NCBI GenBank assembly: GCA_963277665.1
Contig: OY728143.1
Location: forward strand, 533,048,394 to 533,112,393
Source: Viscum album
Taxonomy: Eukaryota > Streptophyta > Magnoliopsida > Santalales > Viscaceae
Reading direction: 5' to 3'
Length of the DNA stretch: 64,000 nt
Positions 11,207 to 26,514 of the stretch are shown here, piece after piece (positions within the stretch are counted from its first letter, which is position 1; each line of letters begins with the position of its first letter). The position numbers and the translations under genes were made by a program. The notes under the pieces were generated by a model. That model did no database searches. It saw nothing but the letters and a program-made list of their open reading frames with translations, and was not told the origin of the DNA.

Positions 11207-14200
11207 TAAATTTAATTGAAAAAAATTCTTAAATTCTAGGATTGTTATAATTGATGTGGAAAAATCCATTACACAAGAAATTGTGACATTCAGTGTTCAA
11301 TAACACTATAATCATGTCTTTTCCTTAGTAAAAGTTTTTTTACTGGTCAATTTTCCATTGAAAGTTTACAAATGAACATCTTATCCCTCAAATAATGAAC
11401 GCCGTGGGGGTGGGGGGGTCATAATCCATAATGAATAGTATTTTATGTAATTTTAGGTGGTTTCTTCCTCTTTATATCGTTCTGAACTCTATCTATAATC
11501 CCACTTTTATTTTTAAGATTCTTTATAAGAATTAACAGATTTACTATGAATATTTTCATATTGAGGATCCATTGATAAAAAATGAAACATAGGGTTTATT
11601 GGTTATAAACCCACTATCACTGTTTACCAGATTCTTTCTGGATTTACAATATGGTCCTTGAGGATAAGAATATTCATTAAATAACAAATAATAATATTAT
11701 TATTCAAAAATAATAATTATTCACATCATTAGTTTTTTTACGTAAATTCCATTTCATTTGGTTTTTTAATTTACCATGGTATTTTGGAGTCCTATATATG
11801 TATCATTTTTTTAGTCTTCTATCATCAGTGTTATGTTTCATCTAGATGTGGTTGACATAAAATCTTATATACATGGGTGATGAATGTTGATAATCTAAAC
11901 TGTGGGTTGGCATTATTTAATTCCAAAATTATTTTTTTCATTCATTAATAATGTTACAATAAAAAAAACATTTGGGTAATAGTTATGTATACATTAATTA
12001 TAATAGAACCAAAAATAATAAGAGATAAGATTTATGGTTTTTGTGACATCATTTTTTATAATGTGTTAATAATTATACAATTTTTTCTATATTATATGAT
12101 ATATAATATTGATTATTCGTTGGTTTAAAATGATTCTATTCAACATAAAATTGTTAAAGAATGAAATGATAGAAATATTATTTTGATAAATAGAATAATA
12201 TATAACAATTCTTAATGGAAAAATATCTTTGAATTTTTTAATTTTTTATTTTTAAAATGTAACCATGAATAATATTTAATGAGTATGTTATTAAAGATAT
12301 TATTGATGAATCTTGAGGTAATTATTGAATGGTTTTTGAAATATTATATATCTATAATGGGTAATTATTTTTGATTACATTTCTATTTAACTTATGATAA
12401 ATCAAATGGTTAGTGTGATGACATAATGAATTTTTTTAATAAATAATATTGATTGTGAATAAGTGATTAAAATTTTCTTTTAAATTCTAGAAACTTTGGT
12501 TTACATGTCCATTTTTCTACATGTAAATTTTCATTATGGTTTTTATTTTTATTCTCTAGATGTGAGCAAAGAGATGTGATATGATGTTAGCCTAGGATAG
12601 GTGAGGGTTTGAAAATAAAATAGCATGGAGGCCCAATGTTTTTACTATAGTTTATGCATACGGTAGTGGGGTGCATGATGATAAATTGTTTGGTGTTTGA
12701 GATAGAATTCGGATTGGCAGGATGATTTTATTGTTGTATTTCAAATTTATTTTCCCATAAAAAATATGAGTATTTTACTGTAATAACTATTATTTTAAGA
12801 GTGGATTTATGTGTGTTTTTTACATTTTATTCATCAATTATTGAATTATAAAGTTTTGAATTGGGTGTTAACCTATTTATGGTATATTTTTTATGGTTCT
12901 TAGAATATATTTAATTTTTATATAATAATTAGATAATAATATTTTAGCCAATGGAGTTTGATGCAATTTAAATTGAAAATGTTGATAACTCATATAGGAC
13001 AATAGAATTGTTTAAATTAATCATGGATGACATAATATTTTGTTCATAAACAATGTAAATAAGAAAATGGAAAACATTATTTAAATGATAAAAAACTAGT
13101 TAATGTGATTCTGAGATATTTAATTGAATTTTTAATTTAACATTTATTTATTTTTTATTCTTATTGGATACCTAGAACTTTGTGTCTATAGTCGAGTATC
13201 ATAGAGATTATAATTTTCTTTGATCTTAAGAATATTCTGATTCATATCATGTTGTTTTTAGAATCATATATGAGGTATGTTTTTTGATTTCATGTACTAC
13301 CCCACCAATTCCAACAGGGTAATGGAAACCCACTTGTTTATGGTATGATAATTTACCCAACAACAGGATTTTAAAGGAATTGATGGATTGCTACACCATG
13401 ATTATCAACTCTCATCACCCAAATATTTTGTGTGATGATATAAAAAGTGGATACCATTCAAATAGAATTTTTTGGTGGATGTAAAAAACAATGGTTATTT
13501 TGATCACATGTATCTTCAGATTTTATGTCATTATGAATATTTTATCTATGATTTGTTGGTACTATGATGGGTTGATGTATTATAAAATATTTAAATGTTA
13601 TGGTGGACCATTGATACTACCATATACTATCATGATATATAGATTATTATGATGAGATGGTGTGATGCCTGGGGACTATGGAATATGATTATTAGTTGAT
13701 TTCATGAACATGATGAAATGTTTTATAATTTTAATGAGGTGTTTCTTAGAATTATTAAATTTTTATGGAGATAGATTTGGATGAATGATGTTGATGTCGA
13801 ACATAAATATAGAGTGGAAGGGTAGCTGGGTGCATTTTTTAAATTATTTTTTTTTCTTTTTGATAATTTTTGAGATTTAAAAGGAGTGGAACGTGACACA
13901 ATATATATATTTAAATGATGATCCTATGGTACATGTTCTTAGTAGGATTTAGTGTGATTTCATTGAGTTTTTTACAAGGGGATTTGGGGATGAAAAAGGA
14001 TATACCTTTAAATTTTATCTTAATTATATAGAAAATATTTTCCTGTATTGATTGAGATATAAGGTCATCAAACTAGACATCACTATAACAATGTGTTTTA
14101 CTATAGTTTATCATGAATCAAGGTAACTGTTTGGGATATTTTATTATAAATTATAGGTTCTATTTTATGTTGATCCTTTTATAGAACAATACATAAATAA

Positions 14201-17200
14201 TTAAGGATATCCATTTAATTTTGAAATATTCATGTGTTGATGAAAGATTCAATGTTATCACATGATTCTCTATCAAATACGGTAATGCCTTCTTTTTAAT
14301 TTTATAATATACCCCTGGATCCAATCTCAAATGCATTTCCTATTATATAGAACCTTTATGTGTCATAATATACATTAGATCATTTAGGACCCATGAGGGG
14401 TACAAATATGTGGTAGGGCCTGTATATATCGGTATTACTCATTATAATTGATGGATATGATAGATTATAGTGGGTGGAACTGGGGAGGACTTCATGGATT
14501 TATAGGAGAATGAATTTAGATAATCATGTTACATGTCGTAAATAAGGGATACAAGATATAGAACATGTATGTTTGTCTAATAGAGATTAAATAACATTAA
14601 TTTATATTTTATAGGCCTCCTAATATAAGTGAAATATATTAAATGGAATAAGAAAACTATAAGACCATTAATAATTCTCAATTTCCCCTTTATTCAAAAT
14701 GAATATTCCTAGAGATTATGTTGAAACAGAAATAAATAACAATTCATAAATATACCATATTCTATATAGTAGAGTCCCTATGGATTTTATTTATTTAGGA
14801 TTACTTGTAAATTTGTTTTCTAAGGACACTAATAATATTTTCAAATTTCCCTTATAGTAGATATCTATATAGTATATGTTGAGTACAATAACAAATAAAA
14901 ATCTACTAATCTACTAATTTAGTGAAAGAATACATCAAAAAATGATGTCATTATTTTATAAATTATTGAATAATATTAGTTGTCGTAGTTGGATATGTTC
15001 TTCAGTTCAATACATGTTATATTGTATTATTGGGGTCTATTGGGAGAGAAAATATGGTTTGTGAATTTTTAAAATGTAGTATCTAGATCTACATGGATCA
15101 CATTGTGAATAATATCCCATGGGAGATATTATGGGTAAAATTTCAATGTCCTTCATTCAAGTATCACAAATGTGGATAGTCACCATGTGCTACATACCAT
15201 TTATTAGGTAGTTCATATGTTGGGGTGTTTGGGAATAATTTTAGTGCCACTCAATAATATGGTTAAAAATTATTTCCAAATGAATATTCTCATGTGAAAA
15301 ATTTAGAGGAAACATTGTATCTAAAGAACTAGTTCTATCTATACCTATTTTTTATAACAGCGTATATTTTCATATTAATGAATATGTTGGTTTATAAATG
15401 TTGTTGGAAAAGACCATATCATCATAAGAGAATATTTTTCCAAATTTTCTTATAGTAGAGCTATGGGAAGGGGTTCCCAGATTTGTAGACTAAATATAAT
15501 TAAGATATATGGGTGTTTGACTAATCTTAAATAATCTAGATTTACTAGGTTTTGTTTTTATCCGTCGCCTTATAAGGTATTATAAGTCATTTTATCATTT
15601 AGTGGACGTGGTCATCAATAGAGATATTTACCAAGCTCTATGATAAGTATATTTTTGGTAAAACTAAAATATTTTCCCCCCATTTAAGTGTATTTTTTCT
15701 AGGATAACCACACTAGGTTTATCAACCCATTGATCAATATAGGATTGATATTGGGGGAAAATGAAATATACATGATGAGATTTTTTATATAGGAGTAGTT
15801 TAAAACTATAGACACAACCCTCATCAATTATAGAGGGGATGTGGAGTAGGCCATTGATTATTTCATGATTTTTATTTTCCAACAATAGTTGTTTGAAACA
15901 TCATTTATTTTAACAATTTTCACATTTCCTAATTGGTTTTAGGTTTTATTTGTGTTTGGTATTTTTATTTTCATCATATAACCTACCCTAGTTCATTCAT
16001 TTGGTCTTGATAAATTTAATATTCTCAGGCACTAATCATTGATTATGATCGTTTGATGTCAATCATAACTAAATTAATAATACAAATAAATCATGTTAGA
16101 TACAAGTAAACAATGTTCTAGGGAAAAAAATTATGTTTAAAAATACAACCTTATGAAATCATCCTCCACATAGAATAGTAGTACTCAGTGCATCCTATCA
16201 TATATTCATCCAAGAGATTGGTAGAAACAACTAAAAAACTATCCCATTTTTATATACATATATCAATGTTCTATTAGATTGTTGGATATAATTTTAGATA
16301 CAATGATATAAATATTATTCTAATGGCTATTTTAATTATATAACCATAAAAAAGGTGATGATAGAAATCATTTTTCCAAAAAATTACTCACCATGGATTA
16401 AATCTCATAACCAAACTTATAGTATCCCGTATCCTAGTTCACTTATCCCCCAGATAATCTTATCCCAATAGATCCCTTAACACAAAACAAATCCTCGATT
16501 CCCTGTCCATTTAGTTCCTCCATCACATAAATGATCCCTTCAACCTGCTTCATAATTTTTTCGTCTCCTCATAAAACCCCATTTTTATAAAGGACCCACG
16601 TAAGCTAACCCTAAAATATTCCATTAAACGTACTCCTCCTAGTCCATGTTAACAATTATTCTACATCTTTCACATATTTGTATTCCTGCATTCAATTTTT
16701 TTTTCAGAAGAATGCACTTATTAATTATAATTTTTATTTATTAGGACATTGTTCCAATTTTATTATTGTTCATATATATTCATTTATATATATCAATTAT
16801 TTTGTGATAATACTAAACTAATAAGAGGGTATAAAAATGTTATCTGACCTAATGTTTTTGATTCAATAATTGAAAAATGTTTAATTCATTAATATGCATG
16901 AAAATTACATATTGACCCATAAGTTATTATTATTAGAAATATATGTAATTATCAACTAATGGATCTAAATTTTTTAATAAATATTTCATTTTTGGGTGAA
17001 TTTTATATAGTGCAATATTTAAACATTAATGGATTTGTTATATAAAAATTATAAAAATTGAAAAAAAATAAATTTTCAATACATTTCGAATATGAATATA
17101 CTCTCTTCAATTTTGTTGGATTATTTGTATCATAATTGAATTATTTTAGTTTATATTATGACCTAATAAGATTTATTTTTTGATGAAAATATTTAAAATA

Positions 17201-18630
17201 AATAAATGAAAATGTGAAATGAAGATGATAATAGTAATTCAAGAGAAATTTAGAATGTTATGGGATATTATAAACAATTTTTAATCTATTTAGATTTATT
17301 TTATTGAGTCCATAATATGAAATTAATTAAAATAAAAAATAAAGAATTGTTCTAAAGTGATTTAATACGATAGAAAACACCAAATAATCATGTTTTATTC
17401 TCTAATCTAATATTTTTTTAGTAATATTTACATAAATTATTCATAAATATTTTAGTTTCAGTGGTTTATATATAAGACAATATTGGAATCAGTTATTGTA
17501 TTGATAAGGATCTTTAAAATAATATATCAATTGTTTTCAATGAAAAGTGATTTTCCCTACTCCAATATATTACAATGTCTATTCTCTATTGAGGTATCAT
17601 TTTTTGTGAGCTATATAATTGTATCATGTAATCGTACTTATTTTTTATAATGTAGGTGATTTATATTTATGTATAGTATTTATATGTATATATTAAATTC
17701 TACATGATTTATTTATTCAATTAATAAAATGGATATCTCATAGTGGTGGATCATCAATTTTTTTAACATTTTCTCCCAAACATGTTATTTCATTTTATTT
17801 CCGATCACATTGAGATATATTTATATAAATTCATTTTTTTTATAATTTGTTTCATTTTACTAAATAATTAATGAAATTAATTACGTCTATTATAAAATAT
17901 TATTTTAACAATATCTACTAAAGCAATTGTCTACATTTTTAATTAATAAGAAAAATAATTGACTAAAGATGAGAAAATAATATGATTATAAGTAGAAATT
18001 TTTAATATAATGTATAATTCCTAATGGAAATTCATATTTAAATGTTTAATAGTCAAATGAGTACCTTTATTAACCACAAATAATTAATACATACACTATT
18101 ATAATATATGATTGAAAAAATACATCTTTAATGATCTATAATATTAACATTTTTTTGGTCTAAAAATTCACAATAATGAATTATTATAATATTTTTGTTA
18201 CAATTTAAATTTTAAAAAATTAAAATCAATTAGAATTATTATTTTTCCATATCATAAGACTAAATATGTAAAACAAAAATGACGTATGTAATTTTCGGTA
18301 GACTAACATTAATAATGATTTGGTGGGTCTAATGTCAATAATTCCCAGTTTTTTAAATTTTGATTATAATGATTTATTGGACTATATATGAAATATTCCA
18401 ATATCCACACATATATACCTATTGAATAATGACTTATTTTTTAAATTTTAGTGAATAATGATAAAAATAATTTCCTTTTAGGGCTCATGTAATAATACAT
18501 TTACTTCCCCCCATCTCAATCTAATCATGTTTGAGTTCTACAATTTAAAAAAAGATTTATTCATATATATAAATATATATTATTAAATGAATGATATTTT
18601 AGTATAAATAATAAATAAGAGGAATATGTT
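11207..18630 (+). repeat. Copy 1 of a ~7.4-kb noncoding duplicated unit
   Basis: It is collinear with 38217-38884 plus 50007-56757 once element C is removed. Shared anchors include TCTTAAATTCTAGG (start), AACACTATAATCATG, TCATGTACTACCCC, AATATACATTAGA followed by CATTTAGG and CCCATGAGGG, ATAGGATTGATATTG, CTTATCCCCCAGATAATCTTATC, TTGTTGGATTATTT and TGGTGGGTCTAATGT. Total lengths agree (about 7.4 kb each) and divergence is roughly a quarter of sites by eye, so the duplication is old. No open frame is conserved between copies, and I see no LTR, terminal inverted repeat or transposase. It could be a segmental duplication or a long unrecognised dispersed repeat. Confidence 0.75.
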
Positions 18631-21600
18631 GATCCTAACTAACCTTGACATCTGTAAAAAAATATCATAACATCTCCTCAAGGTATTGAATAAAACTCTC
18701 AAACTGACCAACTATTTGAGTAAGATAAGAAGTAATAAAACATAATTCCATTTCCAATTACTATTAAAGACTCCACCATCACATTGAGGTTGACTTTAGA
18801 TACATATAAATACAATATAAATATTTAATCTAATCAACTATATCACATCTTTAATGTATATCCTATCAATATGATCCAGTTTGAAATATTTAATGACACA
18901 GATTAATTGTGATTAATCATTATTGGGATTAAAAAAATCCATATAGAAATATTCCATATATTAATTTTGGTGAATCTAATAAAAAACATGGGGATGATTT
19001 CCTTTTTATATTCTTGTATGGGTAATAGTGACAATTCTGAATACAAATTTATCTCCAACATTAACATAATAAAATTACATGAACTATCATACAAATATTG
19101 TAAAATATCCTTCATCAAAAATGTTATTATAGTTACACAAATTTAGTTCATTATAATTATTAATCTATAAAAATCAATCTTAATATTGGAAACTATTCTA
19201 AATTTCATTTGTTTCTCTACATCTTACTAATGTACCTATTTAATATTTACTAGTATATATTCATGAACACTCATTTTTGAAAGGTAAACATTTTTCACCA
19301 CCTTCATTATTTCATGATCCATGCATTACATTTAAAATAATGTAGGATATTTTTTATACACTTCATAGATAATCCAGTATAACCCATTCGGCTCAATGCA
19401 TCGTCTCCCTTGTCCACCATCCTTGTGTTTTAATGTTTTGAGTCGTCATTGTCTTTAATTGTATCCAACCATTTTTTAAAGTTCAAGTTCAACTATTTCT
19501 AGTTAAATATATAATTTAAACACTACTGATTAATATATATATATATATATATATATATTTCATACATCACATATTAAAAAATAATACATATATTTTATGA
19601 AAAAATTTATATAGCTAACTACAAATCATTAGTTGGGTTAAATTTTTCATGAACCTTATTTTATCAAGGGGAATAAGCTATAAACATGTAATTAAGAAAG
19701 GGAACACTTAAAAATACATCCATGGATACATCTCTATATACTATAAATCATTATAAATTACTTGTTAATATATGAATTGTTAAACTAAAGATCATTCTAT
19801 TTAGCTACATGATGTTTTCCTTAAATTCATATATCTACTGGAACAAGGGTCATTTACATGTTCTCCTTGTGAGTGGATTATATTTCATGAGATATAATAC
19901 AAAAAAATAAATAATATCATGAAAACCCAAAAATTTATTATATGATACTCATTATGGTAAGGTTGTTAAAATTTTTATTAGCATATATCTCTGATGGATC
20001 CACCTATATATCATCTCTTGGGATAATTTCAAACAATAAATTATAAATGTTTTTGCAAAAATAAACTCATAATTTATTTTTTCATACACTATATCCACTC
20101 ATAGGTTCTCTAACACAATTATATGTTGATATTCACAATCCTCCCAACCCTCTGAATATATATGAACAACATTTACAAATACTACCACAAAATGATCCAT
20201 GTAATCTTTGATGACATTATTAAAAAATTAATGAATACATCATTGAAATTAGTAAGACAAGATGGAAACATTATACAGTCACAGTTTCAATAACATGTTA
20301 AAAATGGATTCATTGTAATATCCTCATTCATAACACTCAATTGATGAAAACTAGAACAAATTTCATAGTTTGGAAAGTAATGAGTGATGAACAATTGTAA
20401 AAAAACTCACAAATACAAGGTTGATGATTCTTGTTCTCGATTGTGATATTGATTAGCCCATTATAATCAATGTAGGGTAATATTTATTGATATTTTTATC
20501 AAAAAATGAATGGTTGCACTCCAAGGTGACACACTGTTCTTATTGAATTAATTTTTTGGATTTTTCGGGAGTTTAATATTCAATTCATAAAATCCAATTA
20601 GCGCTGTTATATATTGATTCTCCAAAATAGGCATTCCACTAGGTATAAAGATTGTTGAGAAATAAACTTCACTATTCGATGAAATACAATGAAAACAAAT
20701 CATACTGCCAAAAAATAAAAAACTATATAATAAGAATAATTTTTTTATGATTTTATCCCAAACCATCTATACTACTCAAAAAAACAATATGTGAATGATT
20801 ACCCATACATTGCTATTTTTTCATCAGAGTTTTTATATATTGTTACACAGAGAGATGATCCTATGATTATGTGGAATGTGAAAAGTAAATTCTCATCTCT
20901 ATAAATTTATATTAGATTTATGTAGAGAAATATATTAAATGACAAATATAAAATTAAAATAAACTAGAGGGATAATAACATGATTTTTAGTAATTAAATT
21001 CAAAAAAATAAACAATATATGAATAAAATTATTTAGATGTGGTCATCATGACACATGGGATTTTCACAGTTAATTCAGCATCTAATCGTATGGGTGGAAT
21101 TTTGATACTCTTAAATATTTTTAATTGTTTAAAAGATTATGTATATATATAGACTAATTGGGCATTTTTTTTCAAGAATTGGTTGGTATGTGTACCTTTT
21201 TCCACCTCATTTTCATATCCCACAAAAGAGATACTGATCACATGATATTTAAAATTATTTGATGGGTATGTGGTTTGTATATGTGATCATCTCTATTAAC
21301 CTCCAGGGTTTTTATTTGGATATAAAAATGCATACACACATGATAATTGAATCACTAGAGTATATGTTGTTTATTTTTATTTCTTTCTCTCTATTCTCAT
21401 AATTATATAGCATCTTCCCAACACATTGGAAATAAATTTCATGAAAACCATCCATTCCAAACATAATAAATTTAACATTCCAATTATGAAAATATTTCTG
21501 ATTATTCCCTTGCTATTTTGAGTTTTATTGATATATCATCTTATTCTATCAATAGGTTTTATAGATTCCAATTCATTCTGTCATTATTTTCATATTAGAA

Positions 21601-24600
21601 CCAGATATTTATTATTTTATCTAATCTTGATTTCCACCATTATTAGACGTATAATGTTTTCAACATAGATACTAATGTACCTTGTGGATAAAACTATTTA
21701 GATATATGGATTTATACTAATGAAGAATTGATTGACCACTATTTCATGTTATATGATAATATAAGTATTTTACCCCCTTGTCTAGTAATATTATCCCTGT
21801 AGATAAAAAGATACTAATTATCGTTTTACTAAATATTAGACAGAATCCTTAAATATATTTATAGTAATATTATGGTGAATGTACTTATTTTCAAATAAAT
21901 TCTTAAACTCGTCCAATTAAATGGAACAACATTCATCATATATATTTTTATTCTATATAATATTTCTCAATTGATATAGATTTATTTTAAAATAATAGAT
22001 TCCCTAAATGACTTTTTTCATGTTCTAAACACCATATAATATAAAATTACATTTCAATGAAAATGATACATTACTCAGAAACAAATGAATCAATGGAAAA
22101 TGTAATAGAAGGTGAATATTTCCTCATTAAGGACTAAATAAAAAAATTTCACTCTTTTGATCAATATAGAATTCATCATTATTCGTAACAAGTTAATGAT
22201 GTGTTATTATAAAAAAATAATTCAACATTCCAACTATTATAAAATATGTTTTTTATATATTATAATAATTTTGATTTTATATTTCATTCAACATTTCTAT
22301 GAAGCCTTTAGGTTCTAACATTTTAATAAAATATAAAAACATAGTATGAGAAACATTAATCAATTTATAAGACCAAATAATTATTCACACATAATTATAT
22401 GTTTTCTAAATATAGAAACCATCTTTTCAATATATAAAACCATTTTTTTCAAGGTTATTCATGGTAATAATCTATTCAAATCCTTCAATATTTTTCATAA
22501 TATGACTACGAATAACCAACACATATTTCCTATGATTCCCAATCTAGTTGTATAATAAGGCATGTTGATGTGCTCCATGTGATGATCTAGTCCAAATAAA
22601 TTCACCTTTCTCAATGTTATTACAACTTGGTAGATGATTTATTAAGATACCTCAAAATTTAGTAAAGATAAAAGAATATAATTTAATGGAAATAACATCA
22701 TATATCCTTCATACTTCATCTAATGTTATTATCATTTTTCATTTCATTATTATTTTCTATGATATATTGATTGAAAAATCTATTGAAATATAATTTAAGA
22801 TCTTACTTTTTTTTATCCGAGATTCAAAATCATATCTAAAAAAGAATAAGATATAATCTATAATGGATACTATATTTCACTCATTTAAATCACATATTAT
22901 AAACTGAATATTCATTACATAATATAACGATCCATAATAGAATTTTTTAATTCTATATCAATTAAAAAATAGAGGCATAAATAATTGGGTCAAAAGTAAA
23001 CTATTAAATCTGTCACTATGTTATTCATAAATAGAACACATCCCATATATTCCATAAAGAATAAATTTTTTTTACAACCTGGGGAATGAAAAAAATATGA
23101 AATTGGATCTTGGATTATTATTAACAAAATAAAAGGGAATTCTAAAAAAATGAGTATAAGGGTATGTGATAATGATTATAAAATTTTATAACCAGACCTT
23201 ATATATAATAGTTCATAAACCAGTGTTATAAAATAAAACATGGATTTTTGTATTAGATTAATAATTATGTAATCTTGGAACAAGAGAACATAGAATATCA
23301 CAAACTCATAATATATAGATTTTTTTCATATAAACAATTTTATACTATCATTATCATTATAGTCATGTTTTTTTCATGATATCTATTGGAATTGTTTCAC
23401 ACAATATACCGTAATAGATGTCATGGATTTATCCAAAGACTATCATATTAGAAAAAGGGAAATACTGAATTTTTTCACTCTCTACTCTATTAGTATTTAT
23501 CTCACAAGTTATCAATATTTTCCCAATGTGTTGGTGATAGATATAGGTACCAATCATTTATTCTTATAATGAAACCACCATAACATTATTAAACCACTCA
23601 TATTTTTTCCATATTACCATAAAATATACTTCATACAAGAGCCAATGAAATGAAATGGGTTTCATATACATTTCATCATATCATATCCCATTGGATATGA
23701 ATGAGTTTTGAAAATATATTTTAATCATAATAACAAACCATATAAATGAAAATATGGATTTTTTAATTTGATTACAAACCCATTAAAAATTAAAATACAA
23801 AAAAATTATCATCTTATATGGAAAACTATTATGAATGATCGGATGAATGATTTAACCTGGAAAATAATAATAAAACTGAGAAAATAAATAGTAGTAAAAA
23901 AGAGTTTAACATATTAATGTGGAAATAATTTTCTATAATATTATAATCTAATTACTATATTTTGTGGTTATGATGGTTTCCAAATACTATATTCATTCAT
24001 TACTTGTTAAAATAATGACTTTTTTAATATTTTAAAAAAAACATCATAAGTGAATAATTCGAAAAATTAAACAATGATTATTATAAATGAATGATTTATA
24101 AATAAAAAAATTTCTATATATGGCTTTGAAAATTATTTTGATAATAGAAAATAAAATTAAATATTATATAAATCATATACATAGAAAGAAACTCGGCTGA
24201 TGGGTAAAATATATTCGATTTTCTTTAAAATTATTATATTGAACTCTAGATTATGTAAAAGGTGTAAAATATACAAAAACAACAATTTTGATTAAATAAA
24301 TATATTAGATGACGTTTAATGATGTTCTATATAGATATTTTATATGAATTTATCATCAAGATTAAAATCATAAATAATCCCAATAAACAATGATATTTTA
24401 CCCTAAACCCTTAAAACATTGGTAACCTTGGAATCATAAGACCCATTAAAGAATAATAATATAATTAAAAAGTAAATATAAAGAAAAAGGTATTCATTAT
24501 ATAATAAGTCAATGGTATAGTGTGTACACAACATTAATGAAACTTGGGTAGAATATGGAATCTGAATCTAGAAAATAAATGTGAGTTTGGAGTTCTATTA

Positions 24601-24929
24601 ACAAACATACCAATGTCATTCATACATGTATGAACCTTATGTATAATAAATAGTGTTTTATTATATATCAACTACATATAGATACCTATATTTATAATCC
24701 CATATACGTTTTACCAAATACAATATATTTCCCAATAGTTAAGAATTCAATGTTGAAATTGTGTTTATATTATTTATTAAAATATATTTAATATATGTTT
24801 CGATTTTTTTTTGATTTATTTATTGTAATCATAGTTATATTATCACGATAATTTTATCCATGAGATAATTATAATAATGAATAATTTTAGATCAATTTTT
24901 AGTAATAAATAAATATTTGGGATATAAAA
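18631..24929. other. AT-rich noncoding DNA, nothing recognised
   Basis: Only short frames are present, none with recognisable protein similarity. An (AT)13 tract lies at 19533-19558. I found no LTR ends, terminal inverted repeats or RNA genes. Confidence 0.6.
19533..19558. repeat. (AT)13 microsatellite
   Basis: An uninterrupted AT dinucleotide run of 26 bp. Confidence 0.95.
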
Positions 24930-25750
24930 TTAATTACATCACCGATGGAGACAGTATTCTATGCATACACATGACTAATGTTTTCAATTTTTTTATTGAT
25001 GAAATTGATGGAAGGTAAACTTTATTTCACTATTTTAAATATATTTGAATGTCATATAAAACATTTATTTTAGTTACATACATCGTTATTGTATTTCATG
25101 TATTGATTAAGAGTAAAATGAATTATATCACTTCAATTAGTAGTATAATTCCATACACTTGAGCGACATTATAATAATCAAATATAATTGAAATTAAAAA
25201 GGTATATGTGTTATCACAATATTGAATGTATAATTATTAAATAAATATCATATGATTTTTTTCAATTCATGATTTTAATGATTAGTGAGAGGTGGTAATG
25301 GGAAATTAGTTAAATCATTTTGTGAGGAGGTAGTCCGACAAACACATGATCGATGATTTTGTTTCCCTTTTTATTGAACAGAAATGAGATATATTATTTT
25401 ACAATAACATAATAAAATATTATTTTATGTTATATATTTATATTATTATATCATTTTTAAATATATTTTTAATGATATTGATGAGAGAAAATAAAATAAA
25501 CATTTTAATTTAATAATTTTAGCTCTTCATCGGGAAACCGAAATAGGTTAGCACCAAAACACATCATTTGTGGGTTTGATAATTAGAATAAGTATTATAA
25601 GATGTGGGGTTGGTTATAAGGAATATATTTGGGTAGGTATCAGCCACTATAAGTGGGTTTGTAAGTGTAAAGTGTTATGGGGAGTGAGTTCCAGTTTTTA
25701 AGTGGGGAAGATGATACAATTGGAATTTTTGAAATATAAATGACTATTCA
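24930..25750 (-). repeat. Decayed LTR relic, minus strand
   Basis: On the minus strand, two eroded copies of the hairpin loop motif occur. The complement of about 24942-24976 reads GTCATGTGTATGCATAGAA then TACTGTCTCCATCG. The complement of about 25325-25352 reads TCATGTGTTTGTCGGACTAC then CTCCTCAC. Both differ from the intact motif largely by CG to TG or CA changes, as expected after cytosine deamination. Further upstream on that strand a segment resembles the TCGG and donor-like region. Ends are not definable. Confidence 0.4.
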
Positions 25751-26509
25751 CAGTTTAAAAATGAATCCAAAATGGTAAAATGATAAACCATAAATGATAT
25801 ATGGAAAAATATTTCCTCAAAATACAAATTGAATAAGGTTTTCATTCAATTTAACACTAATATACTTATTTTAACAACTGGTAATGTTGTTTTATCCTTT
25901 ACAATTATAATTAATTTCTATTATTTTATAAAATAATTTGACCATATATTATGGAGACTATGTTATTTAATATTAATTATACAGATTCCAAATATTGAGA
26001 ATAATTTTGAATAATTTTTTTCAAATAAGTATATAATTTTATTTTACAATTAATAAAGTAGATTAGAAGAAAAAGTGGTTTTCTGATGAGATAATATACA
26101 TTAGTATAGAATGTATTCGTATGAATAGTTATCATGAATTTGATTTATATGGAATAATTTATTTATTAAAACAATATTTTTTAACTAATTATACATTCTT
26201 ATCTTGTTTTAAAATGTTTAACTTTTTAGTTTATTTAAATAACAAAGTAGTTTTTAATAAACAATTATATTATTACAAATGTTTTTGAAAAATTAAAATT
26301 TTCCAAAAAAAAATCAACTAATAATAGTATAAAAAACATATTTCATTAAATGAGGTCAATTTTTCAATGTAAATATTTTAATTTGTTATAAATTTATTAT
26401 TATTAATTATTCATAAAAATATAATATTATATATAGATAATCTATTTTCAAATAATATTAATAAATTTATAAAAATTATATATTATATATAAATATATTT
26501 TATTCATCT
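25751..26509. other. AT-rich noncoding DNA before element B
   Basis: I see no gene or repeat boundary. It forms the left flank of the element B insertion. Confidence 0.6.
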
Positions 26510-26514
26510 AAACC
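26510..26514. repeat. Target site duplication of element B, left
   Basis: AAACC lies directly before the TGTAAC start of the left LTR and is repeated at 38071-38075 directly after the right LTR. A 5-bp duplication is usual for Ty3/gypsy integrases. Confidence 0.9.
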
